From Chara braunii (taxonomy: Eukaryota; Streptophyta; Charophyceae; Charales; Characeae), in NCBI GenBank assembly GCA_003427395.1, contig BFEA01000725.1:409944-447366 (forward strand): a stretch of DNA of 37,423 bases, written 5' to 3'. This document shows positions 17,641 through 28,043 of the stretch, piece after piece. Position numbers and translations under genes: made by a program. Below the pieces are notes generated by a model, which was not told the origin of the DNA, did no database searches, and saw nothing but the letters and a program-made list of their open reading frames with translations. Every line of letters begins with the position of its first letter. Position 1 is the stretch's first letter.

Positions 17641-18218
17641 CAAGTCTCCACGTACACCTTAGGATCTCTCGTCATCGTGGGCCACCAGAACCGCTGCAAC
17701 AAATTGGCTGCAGTCTTCCTGAAACCAAAATGGNCGGTGGCGTCATGACATTCTCCTAAAAATAAACTACGCAAAGACTCTCTATTTGGGACACACAAAC
17801 GTTTATTCCCTTCCTTCTCAAGGAACAACAAGTCGTTGATCAACTCAAACTCGACAGAAGTCTTCTTATCCTTCGCCTCAAGTCTGCGTATGATCTCAGA
17901 CATGAACTGGTCCTCGCGATAGGCTTCCACCAAAGAACGAGTAACATCATCTGTAAGGTCNAACTCAGTAATCAGCGCACCTAAGAAATCAGGTCTACGC
18001 GACAAGGCATCAGCAACCTTGTTGTACTCCCCTTTCAGATATTGCGGGTCGAAGTCATANTGCTCAATGACTTCGATCCAANGCTTCAGAGCNTCAAAGA
18101 GCACCGGTTGGGTTCTCACCCACCTCAAGGTCTGATGATCAGTTCGGAGGATGAAGAACCTCCCAAGGAGATAGTGCCTACAATGGGTCAGAACCTCCCA
18201 AGGAGATAGTGCCTCCAA
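17637..18218 (-). pseudogene. Element 2 RNase H C-terminus and integrase zinc domain
   Basis: The frame contains the last RNase H strand (FILRTDHQTLRWV, with its catalytic Asp), the connection region with ADALSRRPD, and the integrase N-terminal HHCC domain (HDAT.HFGFRKTAANLLQRFWWP and the first Cys of the CX2C). It is out of frame with the RNase H half at 18188-18706 because of a 35-bp tandem duplication at 18156-18225. Several codons contain N. Confidence 0.8.
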
Positions 18219-18225
18219 TGAGTCA
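18156..18225. repeat. 35-bp tandem duplication inside RNase H
   Basis: Two consecutive 35-bp units (18156-18190 and 18191-18225) differ at two positions. The unit encodes the HWRHYLLGRF segment, which therefore appears in both flanking frames. As 35 is not divisible by three, the duplication causes the frameshift. Confidence 0.9.
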
Positions 18226-18706
18226 GAGCCTTGTAAACCGCATAAAGTTCCTTCTCATAGGTGGAATTGGCCAACTTTTGATATGGCATCTTCTTAGACA
18301 TGTACTCGACATGCCTTAACTTTTTCCCCTCCTGTTGCGCAAGTACGGCACCAATGCCATATTGACTGGCATCCGTGGTTACTACAAACGGTTTATCAGG
18401 ATCAGAAAGTTTCAAGACCTCGTAGTGCGTCAACGCATGCTTCGAATGTGTGAAAGCAGCCTTGCACTCGTCTGTCCACTCCCATGGGGTGTCAAGGCGG
18501 GTCAGATCAGTCAAAGGGGCAACCACTATACTATAATTCTTCACGAAAGTCCTATAGTAGCCTGTCATCCCTAAGAAAGATCCCATCTCAGNCACAGACT
18601 GAGGACGTGGCCAATCACGAATGTTGGCCACCTTCGCGTCATCGGGCTTCAATCCCTCCGTGGAGAGCTCATGACCCAAGTACAAGACACTGGTCCAAAC
18701 TCGCAC
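18188..18706 (-). pseudogene. Element 2 RT thumb/connection and RNase H
   Basis: The frame begins within the RT region after the active site (VLYLGHELSTEGLKPDD, GSFLGMTGYYRTFVKNYS) and continues into RNase H with VTTDASQYGIGAVLAQ (first catalytic Asp) and STYEKELYAVYKAL (catalytic Glu). The residues are typical of gypsy elements. The frame is broken upstream by a deletion near 18800 and downstream by the 35-bp duplication. Confidence 0.85.
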
Positions 18707-18910
18707 TTCTCACCGTTGATCTTGAACTTGTGCTGTCGCAGAAGACTAAGGACNTTGTCCAAGTGCGCAACTTACTCCTCGACAGTCTTACACGATGACA
18801 AACTTATCGAAGTAGTCATGAAATATCCGATTCATAGCGTGCTGAAAGGTGCCAGGAGCATTGCAAAGGCCAAAAGGCATCACCACAAACTCGTACAGAC
18901 TGTACCTGGT
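18707..18910 (-). pseudogene. Element 2 RT palm with catalytic motif deleted
   Basis: Frames in this interval give palm residues such as VVMPFGL.NAP and [10 protein letters not shown]. At about 18800, where YxDD should follow FVIV, the sequence passes directly to residues normally found after the catalytic loop (KTVEE), so roughly 25-30 bp including the YLDD codons are gone. Further stops and frame changes follow. This RT cannot be catalytic. Confidence 0.7.
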
Positions 18911-20110
18911 CTAAAATGCGGTTTTGTGTTGATCCTCAGGCCGGATTGCAATCGGATGGTACCCGGACTTCAGATCTATCTTACTGAAGTACCGACACCC
19001 TTGCACTCTATCTAGCAAATCATCGATGCGTGATAGGGGCTCTCTGTTCTTTACAGTGATGGCATTGAGGCCCCTATAGTCAATGCACATGCTAAGTGTT
19101 CCTTCCTTTTTCTTTGGTACAAATAAGACTGGTGAACCATAAGGAGAAACACTCGGCCGAATCCATCCCTTTTCTACGAGTTCCTTGAGTTGTCGGCGAA
19201 GCTCGTCAAGCTCGCCTGGAGACATCCGATAGATCCTACCNTTTGGGATGCTAGACCCTGGGATAATCTCTATCTCGTGGATGACCTTCCTCTCAACAAC
19301 CCTTGTCGGATCTTCAAATAGATCAGGGTACTTAGCAAGCACTCCCTCTATCTCCGACGGCATTTTCACCGGCTCGCCTGCAACAGAGTCATAAACTAGA
19401 TACACACCCTCCTCCTGATTTTGCTTATAGTAATTATAGAACGCGGCCCTACACATGCATCCGTGTGACTCGATCAGACTACTAGCTTTGAACTTACGTA
19501 ATTTGGCGGTCCCCCCACCTGGCAAAGTGTGTTTGACCACTTTTCGGTCCCAGTCAAACTCGGGTTGTGCCACAGAGAGGTAGTACATACCTAACAACAT
19601 ATCCATGGGGAGTTCATCGCTCACTAGGAACGAGACGTGATGTCTCGGTTCCCCTCCCGCATACGGGAAACAATACTCAACATCTTGGAGGTAGTCATTG
19701 ACTACCATGCGCTGTTTGTTGGCACAGGTCGACTCCACAGGTCGACTCCACAGGTCGACTCCACAGGTCGACTCCACAGGTCGACTCAGGCGCTGCAGTT
19801 GCCCTTGTAAGCGCAGCTTCTCAACGCACGCGCGACTAATGAAGTTCCGTGTCGAGCAAGTGTTATAATAGGCCCCGGCCTTGCGGCCGCCGATGACTAC
19901 CTCGATGACGAACATCTCACCCATAGGAGCTTTGACTAGTGCCGTCCAGGAAGCTAGTGGGTCTGACCTAGACCACTCCTCCTCTAGCTCCTCTAAGGAC
20001 TCGAACACATTCATCGAACAGATGGTCGATGGGTCTGAATGTGTTTGCGGGACGACGGTGGAGTCAGTAGCTTGGGCCATCTCTCGAGATGGTGAGGGTG
20101 TGTCCACCAC
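18911..20110 (-). pseudogene. Element 2 protease-like domain and RT N-terminus
   Basis: This frame covers 399 residues. A protease-like region lies around residues 68-190, but the active-site triad normally D-[ST]-G reads N83-T-C85 in the context YYNTCSTRNFIS, so the catalytic Asp is lost. A five-unit 13-bp repeat disrupts residues around 107-127. LLGMYYL marks the end of the fold. RT follows: [56 protein letters not shown] and [10 protein letters not shown] with the first RT Asp at about 379. The frame ends at a shift after HKTAF. The true start is unclear because the first codon is GTG. Confidence 0.8.
19725..19788. repeat. 13-bp tandem repeat CAGGTCGACTCCA
   Basis: Units start at 19725, 19738, 19751, 19764 and 19777, the last one imperfect. 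Each holds a GTCGAC palindrome. Three units span 39 bases (13 codons), so the expansion adds the SRPVESTC-type residues in all three phases to the protease region. Confidence 0.95.
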
Positions 20111-20139
20111 CTCGACCCTAGCAGGAACAACTACTATTC

Positions 20140-20727
20140 CTATTGGCCCGACATGTTTCCCGGGGCAGTGCCTGAAGTGCTGGCAACATTGCTACCAACG
20201 GAAGCGGAGGATCCTACCGCTTGCCCCATCGTAGGCGGGATCTTCTCAGTCACCTTCTTGTTTCGGCACTTGAATTGGTTATGGCCATATTGGCCACAAC
20301 GGATACAAGCCTGCCGTGTGTACCGATCTCTCCACACATCCTCAGTGAGACCCGCTTTCTCCCATGGAGGAGCATTGGGGTCAACTTGACTCCTTGACCG
20401 GGAACCTCCACGGCGTCTACCATCCGCCTTACCTTTTTGTGCTACGGCAGCGACTACTCCACCCCCTGAAGCTTCTACGCTGCCTGCCTCTGAACCTACT
20501 CCCTCCTGGAAGTTGTCGTCTAACTCGATGGTTGAACCATCGTTATCGACAAACATAATGCGACCCTTCGCTTTCCAGTTGGGAGGCAGTGTTTTCTTCC
20601 TACCATNCGTTCTGGGATTATGTCCATGCCCTATCTTTGCCTCAAGGTCTAAGGCCTTCTTGCTGAATGAAGGAAAGTTGTGCACATTGATGTTGGCCTC
20701 ACCTGCCAACTGGTTCCTGAGGGGCAT
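20140..20727 (-). pseudogene. Element 2 Gag nucleocapsid (CCHC)
   Basis: This 195-residue frame starts in the last helix of capsid (CFPMPLRNQL-type, cut by the frame start). It continues with a Gly/Ala/Arg-rich linker containing RRRGGSRSRS, and carries one CCHC knuckle at C141, C144, H149 and C154 (CIRCGQYGHNQFKC). A Ser/Gly/Thr-rich tail ends at the stop. The upstream part of capsid lies in other frames. One codon near 20607 contains N. Confidence 0.85.
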
Positions 20728-21016
20728 AGGAAAGCATCTCAGGTATCAGGTGAGTAAGACCTGGGGGTCATAGCGCACCCCAGGGACACAGATCAGACGC
20801 TCTACAGCGTCAGTGGCCTCCCTAACTTACTCGAACTGCCTTGTGTGCAGTGTGAGGATCGCGTCAGTGGCTTTTTGGGCCTCTTGAGGATCATGCCTCC
20901 TGTCTTCCACCATCTTTAGGAAGTCCTTCAGTTTCTGGTGGGCTGCCCAAGCGCGGAAATCATGACCGTACCCTGTAACTGCACTAATCCACTCAACCAT
21001 CTTGCTGCACTTCCCT
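20728..21016 (-). pseudogene. Element 2 Gag capsid, frameshifted part
   Basis: Capsid-like residues continue here from the upstream gag frame but in shifted frames: EEVFVAASYLEGSAARW just after the frame change near 21055, then HQKLKDFLKMVEDRRHDP and a TLHTRQFE segment followed by a stop (near 20830), then ERLICVPGVRYDP. At least two frameshifts and two stops separate these blocks. The pattern is typical of a plant gypsy Gag capsid. Confidence 0.7.
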
Positions 21017-21913
21017 CTAGGTAGGATGCAGCCACAAACACTTCCTCATGCGGCAAGTTTTAAGTTTACACTTGATATAGACCGGCAACTCCCTCAGCCA
21101 AGTGTCGAGGTCTTTGCCCCTCTTATCCCCTGTGAAGGGTTTAGGAGCGACGATGACCGTCTTTGGTACCCACTGACTTTGTCCCGGTATCTGCACTAAT
21201 CTAGACTGTGGACCCTGTGGCGCAGGTTGCTGCACTAACTGCAGGGGTTGTGTACCCTGCGGCGGTACAGACTGCGAGACAGCAGGTTGCGTTGCAATTG
21301 AAATCTGGAACGGAGGCTGGGAATACACTGTCTGTACAGGAACCTGCAAACTAGGACCTGCTGAGAACCCGCCTGTCAAGGGCATACCCAGGGAAACGGG
21401 CTGGACCGATGCTGGAGCTGTATATGGGGATACCTCAGTCACCGGTGGGACAAAAGGAGGAGGTTGTGCAACGGGCCATGCACCTTGCCCGGACGGCGAT
21501 GGCGCAGCCTGCGCTCGTCGGACCAATACGGCCAAACTCTGCTGAATGTCCTGAAGGAGAGCCATCTGGTGGTCCTGCATTTCAACTTCATCTAGCAGGA
21601 CGGACCGTATGGTCCTCACATCATCCGTCATGTGCGTCAGGTCCATATCCTCTAACTCACTAACGTCCGCTTGCCTCCGCTGCATTCTGGCTCTTCTTCT
21701 AATCATTTTCTCTTTCTCTGCCTTAATCTCTCCTAACGTCTGTTGTAGCTGTGCCTCGCGAATCGCTGCTCGCTGTATGGCAACCTCCTTGAGGGTCAAA
21801 TCTATTGGCTGGCTTGCCACAACGCCAGTGGACTGACTCACGGTCTGCGCGACCGTTGACCCAACAAAACCTGAACTACTAGCCTGAGAAGTTTGCTGCG
21901 CGGCAGTGGCCAT
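21017..21913 (-). pseudogene. Element 2 Gag N-terminal region
   Basis: The frame starts at ATG 21913 in good context (GCCATGGC on the minus strand). Residues 50-110 form a charged coiled coil (QQTLGEIKAEKEKMIRRRARMQRR). A long Pro/Gln/Val-rich disordered region follows (about 135-255). The capsid begins at PKPFTGDKRGKDLDTWL. The frame is lost by a shift at about 21055, after which 12 unrelated residues precede the stop. No catalytic motif is expected in this part. Confidence 0.75.
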
Positions 21914-23215
21914 GGCTGCTCAAGTAGCGGCCGATCTGGTTGTCCTCTCTAGTGTCCTCCCTGTCGCTCATAAGCAAAAACACTATACACAGACTGCACT
22001 AGAACACTCCAGATGCCTACCGCAGCATAATGTAAAGACCAATTTAAAATAAAATAAATAAATAATTGGTGGCTACGTTAGAGACTATCCATTCGGGTTC
22101 AACAGGTAAGTTCGAATTCCTACAAACGCAAACTATTGTACTTCAATTAGTCCGCAAACAGAAAGCACAAGGAACAAAAAACAGTTCTAACTAATGTTGT
22201 CTGTCAGATGTGAATGGTTGTACATCTAACTAATCAAAATAAAAATAGGATAGTTTGTTTGGTCTGTTCACAGCATGGGATCTTACTCAAACTTATCACC
22301 TGGAGTCTACCCCTTCCCCAATTCCCCTTGATTGTCACTTGACGTCAGCGTCCCTGAGCAATCCGGTTTGGCATGCGTGACTAAAGGTGTGCACACGGCC
22401 CACTCCTGTGCCCCGAGTAGTTGCTGAGCTGGCCAGCCCTGCACCGTGTTTATCCTCGCGTGCAGCGAGCCTTAACGACCGCCCCCAAGTGTCATCGGGA
22501 ATTATTTTACATCGCAGCAGGACGACGATCACAGCCAACGGTTTCCCCATCCTGTGTTTATTTATAGACGCCCGTTACTCGTCGCTCCCATAGGGCTGGC
22601 CGGCCCTTCAGTGCCCCTTCTATGAGTGCAGCAAGCAGACAAGGACAAAGCAGCAAAGCATGCGTGCTCTACTCCCAGTGGGTTGGCATGGTGACTGTGA
22701 CCCAGTGCTCCGTCCAAGGCCCTTCAGAAAGCACCGCCCTCTCCTTCCAGATGCTCCACAAGAACAATGCCGACTCTCAAGGTTGAGCGCACACGACACC
22801 TCACATGTGAGGACTCTCAAGAAAGAACTCATAACCTCACGGTAAAAAGTGATGAAGAGGGTAGATAAGGTTAAGAGCAACGTACCTCATTATAGTTGTC
22901 CCCAACCACAGATATTCTCACCAGATGACCTGATGGCAATTGCAATGACCAGTCACTGCATCGACACAACCAGCATTATCTCGCCGTTCCACCTCAGCAT
23001 CAATGAACCACCAGATAGTTCTCATAACACTGCGAACACCCAATATACACACCATAGCCTTCCTTGCGATCCCCTCTCCTCCTGGGTCACCGCACCTTGT
23101 CTACGCCCTCCTCACTACACCGCCTATGGCCTCACTCACGAATCAGACCGCATGTATGTACCGCATAGGCAGAAGACAAGCGCCAGATGAGCGCAACGTA
23201 CCACGTCAAGGGGAT
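21914..23215 (-). mobile_element. Element 2 long 5' leader
   Basis: About 1.3 kb of non-coding DNA lies upstream of gag ATG 21913 and is the reverse complement of 30660-31960 with roughly 80% identity by eye, including landmarks such as TCTATAAATA (TATA at 22566-22559). In the plus-strand copy this region follows an LTR end and a PBS, so it is most simply the untranslated leader. The 5' LTR and PBS of this copy are missing: similarity stops at about 23215, next to the 5' side of element 3. It contains no convincing ORF. Confidence 0.6.
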
Positions 23216-23492
23216 TTGGGAGACCTACTGAGCTTGCAAACGGGTATTTTTTTCTTCTCTCGAAATTTTTGCAAAGTTCAAACTTTTCTTTTTGATTAGT
23301 GGCTCCTTCTCTGGGCGATTATCCCACCCACCCCTCCCCACCTAGGTTGTTGCCCCCTCTCGTCTTATCTTCTCTATCTGTCTCCGGGTACCCCCTGCGG
23401 CGGCATTGGTGAGTTGCCACGTCAGCAGACCATGTCAGCAGTGCCACGTCAGCAGCAGGGAGTGCCACGTCAACAGGCCTCCGGCCTGGTCT
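23216..23492. other. 5' untranslated remnant of element 3
   Basis: This short pyrimidine-rich stretch lies between the element 2 leader and the gag start of element 3. It has several TGCCACGTCA repeats (23415-23472). No LTR matching 27644-28973 is present, so the 5' LTR of element 3 has been lost. Confidence 0.5.
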
Positions 23493-24494
23493 ATGCTTAC
23501 GCGCTCACAAACAGCCGCCATGGATCAGAAGGCCAGGGAAACGGCCGCGGCCTATCAGACCCGGATGCTGGCTTGGAGTACCGAAGCCAAGCAACGGGCG
23601 GATGCGGTAGCAGCCGCAGAAAAGAAGAAGGCAGAGGACGCCGAACAGGCACGCCTGTTGGCAATCAAACAGCAGCACCAGCACGACGAGGCAGCAGCAA
23701 AGGCTGCCGATGAAAAACGAACTCAACGACGTGAGAAGATATTCAACGGAGAGCGAGCTTTGCTCACAATGGCAGCGGACTGGCGGGGCGAGGCCGAGAA
23801 TGGTAAGATGGAAGAGAGTGAAAGCAAGATCGCTCTACTCCTCTCCAATATCACGGATCTCCTGGCAACGTGCATTGCACAGCAAGGGGACATCCACAAC
23901 CTCGACGCCGCGGTTCAGACGCACAAATGGGCGATTGATCAAGTCAACAGCGGCCTCCAGCAGCTGCAGCAACAATCTGTCACCGCCTCCGTTGCCAGCT
24001 CTTCCAACACCTCCGATCAGCTCGAGGCATTGGAGATTGACATCGGATCCCTCAAGGACGGCGTGTTGTTACAGCAAACCGCAACGCAACAGTTAGAGCA
24101 GTGGATTTGTACTGCCACCAACCACTCGAGCTCGGAACCGCGCGAGAAAACTCCAAAATTCGATGGGCAGGAGATCTTCTGCAACTCGACAAAGACAGAC
24201 CCGATTCCATGGTTCCGCAAGTTTGAGCTCACGTTGCAGCTACACTACGTCAAAGAACACAAGCACCACGTGTACTTATACTCCCGCTCGGGAGGCGCGT
24301 GCCAAGCATGGTTGGACAATCTCTTGTCCAAGTACGGAGTGGTGGCTACTGACTTGCATAGCAAGATCAGCTGGGATGATCCAAAGGCGGCGTGGCATAA
24401 GCAGTTCCAAGTAGAGCCGCCGAAGATCAAGGCAATGGACAAGCTGATGGTCTTCGAACAAGGCACTCTGCCAAGTGTTGATTGGATTGCCTAG
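23493..24494 (+). pseudogene. Element 3 Gag, cut by TAG
   Basis: The likely start is ATG 23493 (MLTRSQTAA, a common Gag opening); a second in-frame ATG at 23520 has a perfect GCCGCCATGG context. Residues 10-90 are a long Ala/Lys/Glu coiled coil. A linker and a capsid domain follow: TPKFDGQEIF, IPWFRKFELTLQLHYV, CQAWLDNLLSKYG, SWDDPKAAWHKQFQ and KLMVFEQG. The TAG at 24492-24494 interrupts the capsid; the same frame continues after it with matching capsid residues, so this is a point nonsense mutation and not the natural end of gag. Confidence 0.85.
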
Positions 24495-27344
24495 TACCAA
24501 TACTTGACATCCATCCCAGACATCCAGATGGGCTTCAAAGCCATCAAACACTACTTCATTTCGAGGTCGTGTCCGACGTTGGGCAATGCCTTGACTCACA
24601 TCGAGGACACCCTGACGACACCGGCAGAACTCTTCGACAAGGCCGTGAAGATTATTGTCACGAACAAGGAGGCCAAGAATCTCCAGCGTTCATCTGCGCC
24701 AGGCCTGAGCAGAGATCAGCATCGCTCGAAAGTGGCCGTGGTCGTGGCGGCAAGCCAAATGACCAAACTAGCGAGGCCGTGTCTGCCAATGAAATGGATA
24801 GACTCACAGTCGCCCGGTAAGGTGGCCGCCCCGGCAAAAGCCGAGGATGCGGCAAGGAGAAGACAAACACCGCATATAGCCCCAAGCTCGGCGCAAGAGT
24901 TCCAGCCCCATGGTCCCATTACGGTCTCTCCGAGCAAGCATACAAGGCACTCACGAGATTCTGCTATTATCTGCATCGACTACCGCAAGCTCAACGCACA
25001 AACCGTCAAGAATGGGGGACCTCTTCCTCGCATCGACGATCTTCTTGGGCGATTGGGCGGCGCAAAGTATTTTTCTAAGTTGGATTTGAAGTCGGGATAT
25101 CATCAAATCTCGATCCGACCGAACGATCGTTACAAGTCCACGTTCAAGAGGCGGTATGGGCATTTTGAGTGGGTGGTCATGCCTTTTGGCCTCACCAACG
25201 CCCCGACGACCTTGCAAGCGGCAATGACCAATGAGTTTCATGCAATGTTGGACCGGTTCGTGCTGATCTACTTAGACGATATTTATAGCCGGACATTGGA
25301 GGATNATCTTGGGCACCTTCGACGAGTGTTGGAGACGCTCCGCCGTGCCAAGTACAAGGCCAACTGCGACAAGTGCGAATTTGTCCGGCAAGAGCTGGAA
25401 CACTTGGGCCATTTTGTCACACTGGAGGGCATTAGCCCGCTGCCGGACAAGATTCAAGCCATCCAAGAGTGGCTGGAGCCGCGGAACGTCACGGATGTCC
25501 GTTCGTTCCTTGGCCTTGCCGGCTACTACCAACGTTTTATCAAGGGATACTCGAAGATTGCGGCCCCCTTGTCCAAACTTCAATGTGAGGATCGGTCGTT
25601 TCACTTCGGACAAGAGGTGGGGGAATCATTTTTGGCTTTCAAAGCCGCGCTATTATCTGCGGAGGTCTTGCGCATATACGACCCGCTATTGCCAACGCGC
25701 GTTACTACCGATGCGTCCAGCTATGGCATTGAGGCCATCCTCGAGCAACACGATGGCGTGGACTGGCACCCAATCGAGTACAGCAAGAAAGTGCCCGTCG
25801 TGCATTCCATTAATGATGCACGCAAGAAGGAGCTCCTCGCCTTCGTCCACGCGCTCAAGCGGTGGCGGCACTTCCTCCTTGGTCGAAGTCAATCCCGACG
25901 GGTGACGAACAACAATCCGTTGGTCTTCTACAAGACCCAAGACACNGTCAATAGCACCACCGCCCGTTGGATGACTTTCATTGACCAATTCGACTTCTTT
26001 CCCGATCACATTCCCGGGAGGTCGAACCGTTTTGCGGATGCTCTTTCANGACGTCCGGATCATTGTACCGTGGTTTATTCAACCTTCGAGATCGATGACG
26101 ACCTGCGGGACAGCTTCATCCGCGGCTACCAAGCCGACCCCGAGTTTCGCGACAAGTACGCGAATTGCTCCTCTCCCAATCCGGCACCTTCTCACTACCG
26201 GATCCAAGAGGGCTTTTTGCTTGTCCACATACGGGGAAAGGACCTTCTTTGCGTACCAAGTGACCCTCACTTGCGTACACGGCTTCTTGGCGAGTTCCAC
26301 GATGCTCCCGCCACCGGACACTTTGGAGTCAATCGCACGATTGGCCGACTTCGCGAGCGATTTTGGTGGCCCGGCCTTCTTGGACGTCACACACTAGTGC
26401 GAGTCATGCGAGGTTTGCCGACGTTGCAAATCCCGCAACCATCGTCCGTATTGCGAGTTGCGACCGTTACCGGTTCCCTTGCGGCGAAGGGAAGCGATTG
26501 CCATGGACATTACCGGCCCGTTTCCCAAGCACAAGACCAGAGTGGATGGGATTCTCACGGTGTTCGACCGACTCACCAAGTTCGCCATGTTTTTGCCTTG
26601 CCGCTATCATGCCAAGGCACCGGAGTTGGCCGAGGTTCTAACCAAGGGTTACCCCAAGGAAATCGTCTGCGACCGCGACACTCGGTTCATGTCCGATCTT
26701 TGGTTGGTGCTCATCAAACAATGGGGCTCATCTCTCAAGCACGTTCGGCTCGCCACCCCCAAACAGATGGCCAAACGGAGAGGGCGCATCAGACCGCGCA
26801 TGTTTTCCTTCACACTCTCATCCGTCCCGACCAAAAGGATTGGGTTGAACGGCTGCCAGATGTCGAGTTGGCACACAACTCGTCTATCCACCCGGCTATC
26901 AGGATGTCGCCCTTCGAATTCGAGCACGGCTCGCCGGTCACTTCTCAGTTGGACACAATCATTCCACGAACGACCGAGAGCGACAACCATCTTCTTTTCT
27001 TGCATCGGATGCAAGAGCTGCTTGTCAAGGCACGCGACCAGATGACCAAGACGCAGCAACGCATGAGCCAACAGGCCAATCGCCAGCGTCTTCCTTGCCC
27101 ATTCTGCGCCGGCGATCTCGTTTGGGTTTCCGCCGCGAAATTCAGCATTGAACAAGATATCTCTCGCAAGCTCCTCCCGAAATGGATGGGGCCTTGGCCG
27201 ATCGTGGCACCCGCTAGGGATGCACCCAAGGGACCTTCCTTCACCATTAAGGTGCCCGCCCACTTGCCCGTCTACCCGGCCTTTCATTGCTCCAAATTGG
27301 CTCTTTACACGCCAACGGAACATGATGATTTTCCCGGGCGATGA
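24495..27344 (+). pseudogene. Element 3 Gag C-terminus fused to RT, RNase H, integrase
   Basis: This is one open frame of about 950 codons in phase with gag. Numbering from ATG 24504, residues 1-66 are capsid. CCHC, protease and RT fingers are missing, and the frame jumps to ICIDYRKLNAQTVKN (157-170). RT has D194 and YLDD 256-259, followed by IYSRT, two residues shorter than usual. RNase H has D403 and E443, but the later Asp of the TDxxPL motif is Asn (N469). The integrase zinc domain starts at FHDAPATGHFG. The integrase core shifts to another frame between about 26385 and 26750, where D residues in AMDITGP and VCDRD are readable. It then returns to the main frame with HPQTDGQTE and a C-terminal KWMGPW module. 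The frame ends in TGA at 27342-27344. It is inactive. Confidence 0.85.
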
Positions 27345-27632
27345 TCACAAGACCCACCCTCTATGGACGGTTTTCAGGAGGTCAGCGACATCATCTCTCA
27401 TCGACGCTCCGACAACAGGCCAACCGAGTACTCGGTACACTTTGCGTACTACAGTCACAAAGCTGACCGTTGGTTAACCCGTGCAGAACTCCAAGCCACA
27501 GCTCCGGATGTTCTCGCACGCTACGAAAGCAAGATGCAAGGCAAGCCCGTATCTTCGGCTCCACGTCGCACCCGCATCCACATTCCACCTTCAGATCGTC
27601 AGCTTCGCCCTCGCCCCGACTTGACTTCATAA
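27345..27632 (+). pseudogene. Element 3 integrase C-terminal chromodomain
   Basis: The same frame as pol continues after the TGA for about 95 residues to TAA 27630-27632. It reads as a chromodomain: EVSDIISHR, then TEYSVHFAYYSHKADRWLTRAEL, with the aromatic and acidic or polar pattern of chromovirus integrases. Such domains direct integration to marked chromatin. A basic Pro/Arg-rich tail follows. The TGA upstream probably arose by mutation. Confidence 0.75.
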
Positions 27633-27643
27633 GGAGGGGGGGG
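27631..27643 (+). other. Polypurine tract of element 3
   Basis: AAGGAGGGGGGGG overlaps the TAA of the chromodomain frame and ends exactly at the TG of the LTR. It is the plus-strand primer of reverse transcription. Confidence 0.9.
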
Positions 27644-27726
27644 TGTTACATGCTGCACCTGCAACAGGCAGCACGGGGCCCCTTTCAGGCCCGTCACATT
27701 TTCAGGCCAAAAGCCTGAAAATCAAA

Positions 27727-27818
27727 AGCCTGAAAACAAGGGCCTACAGGCCCCGTATCGTTTCAGCCTGAAAGCCTGAAAACAAGGGCCTACAGGCCCT
27801 GTGTCGTTTCAGGCTAAA
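27727..27818. repeat. Two 46-bp repeats with GGCCT palindromes in LTR U3
   Basis: Units at 27727-27772 and 27773-27818 each include the inverted repeat GGGCCTACAGGCCC (27740-27753 and 27786-27799). A further palindrome, AGGGCCTTTCCGGCCCT, follows. They lie in U3 upstream of the TATA box, where promoter or enhancer repeats are common. Confidence 0.85.
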
Positions 27819-28034
27819 TCAGGGCCTTTCCGGCCCTGAGTATTTTCAGCCTGAAACTGAGGGCCATTTTCAGACCCTCATCAGTTCGACCTGCCCTNAA
27901 ACTCAGGCACCAGACCAGGGTTTTAGCTCAGGCCATTTTTGGCCTATTTTCAAGACAACCTTTGTTTGAGCTTCAACCCCAGGGTCTGGCACGTTTTGAC
28001 ATTGGCAAGGGCAGCCTCCTGGACGGGCCAGCAC

Positions 28035-28043
28035 TATATAAAA
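28035..28043 (+). promoter_or_regulatory. LTR TATA box of element 3
   Basis: TATATAAAA within the 3' LTR, about 390 bp from its start. Position and sequence fit the core promoter at the U3/R border. Confidence 0.7.

Noticed and set aside
22335-23299. Several short ORFs in the element 2 leader, both strands
   Set aside because: None is conserved in frame with the inverted copy at 30660-31960, so they are chance frames.
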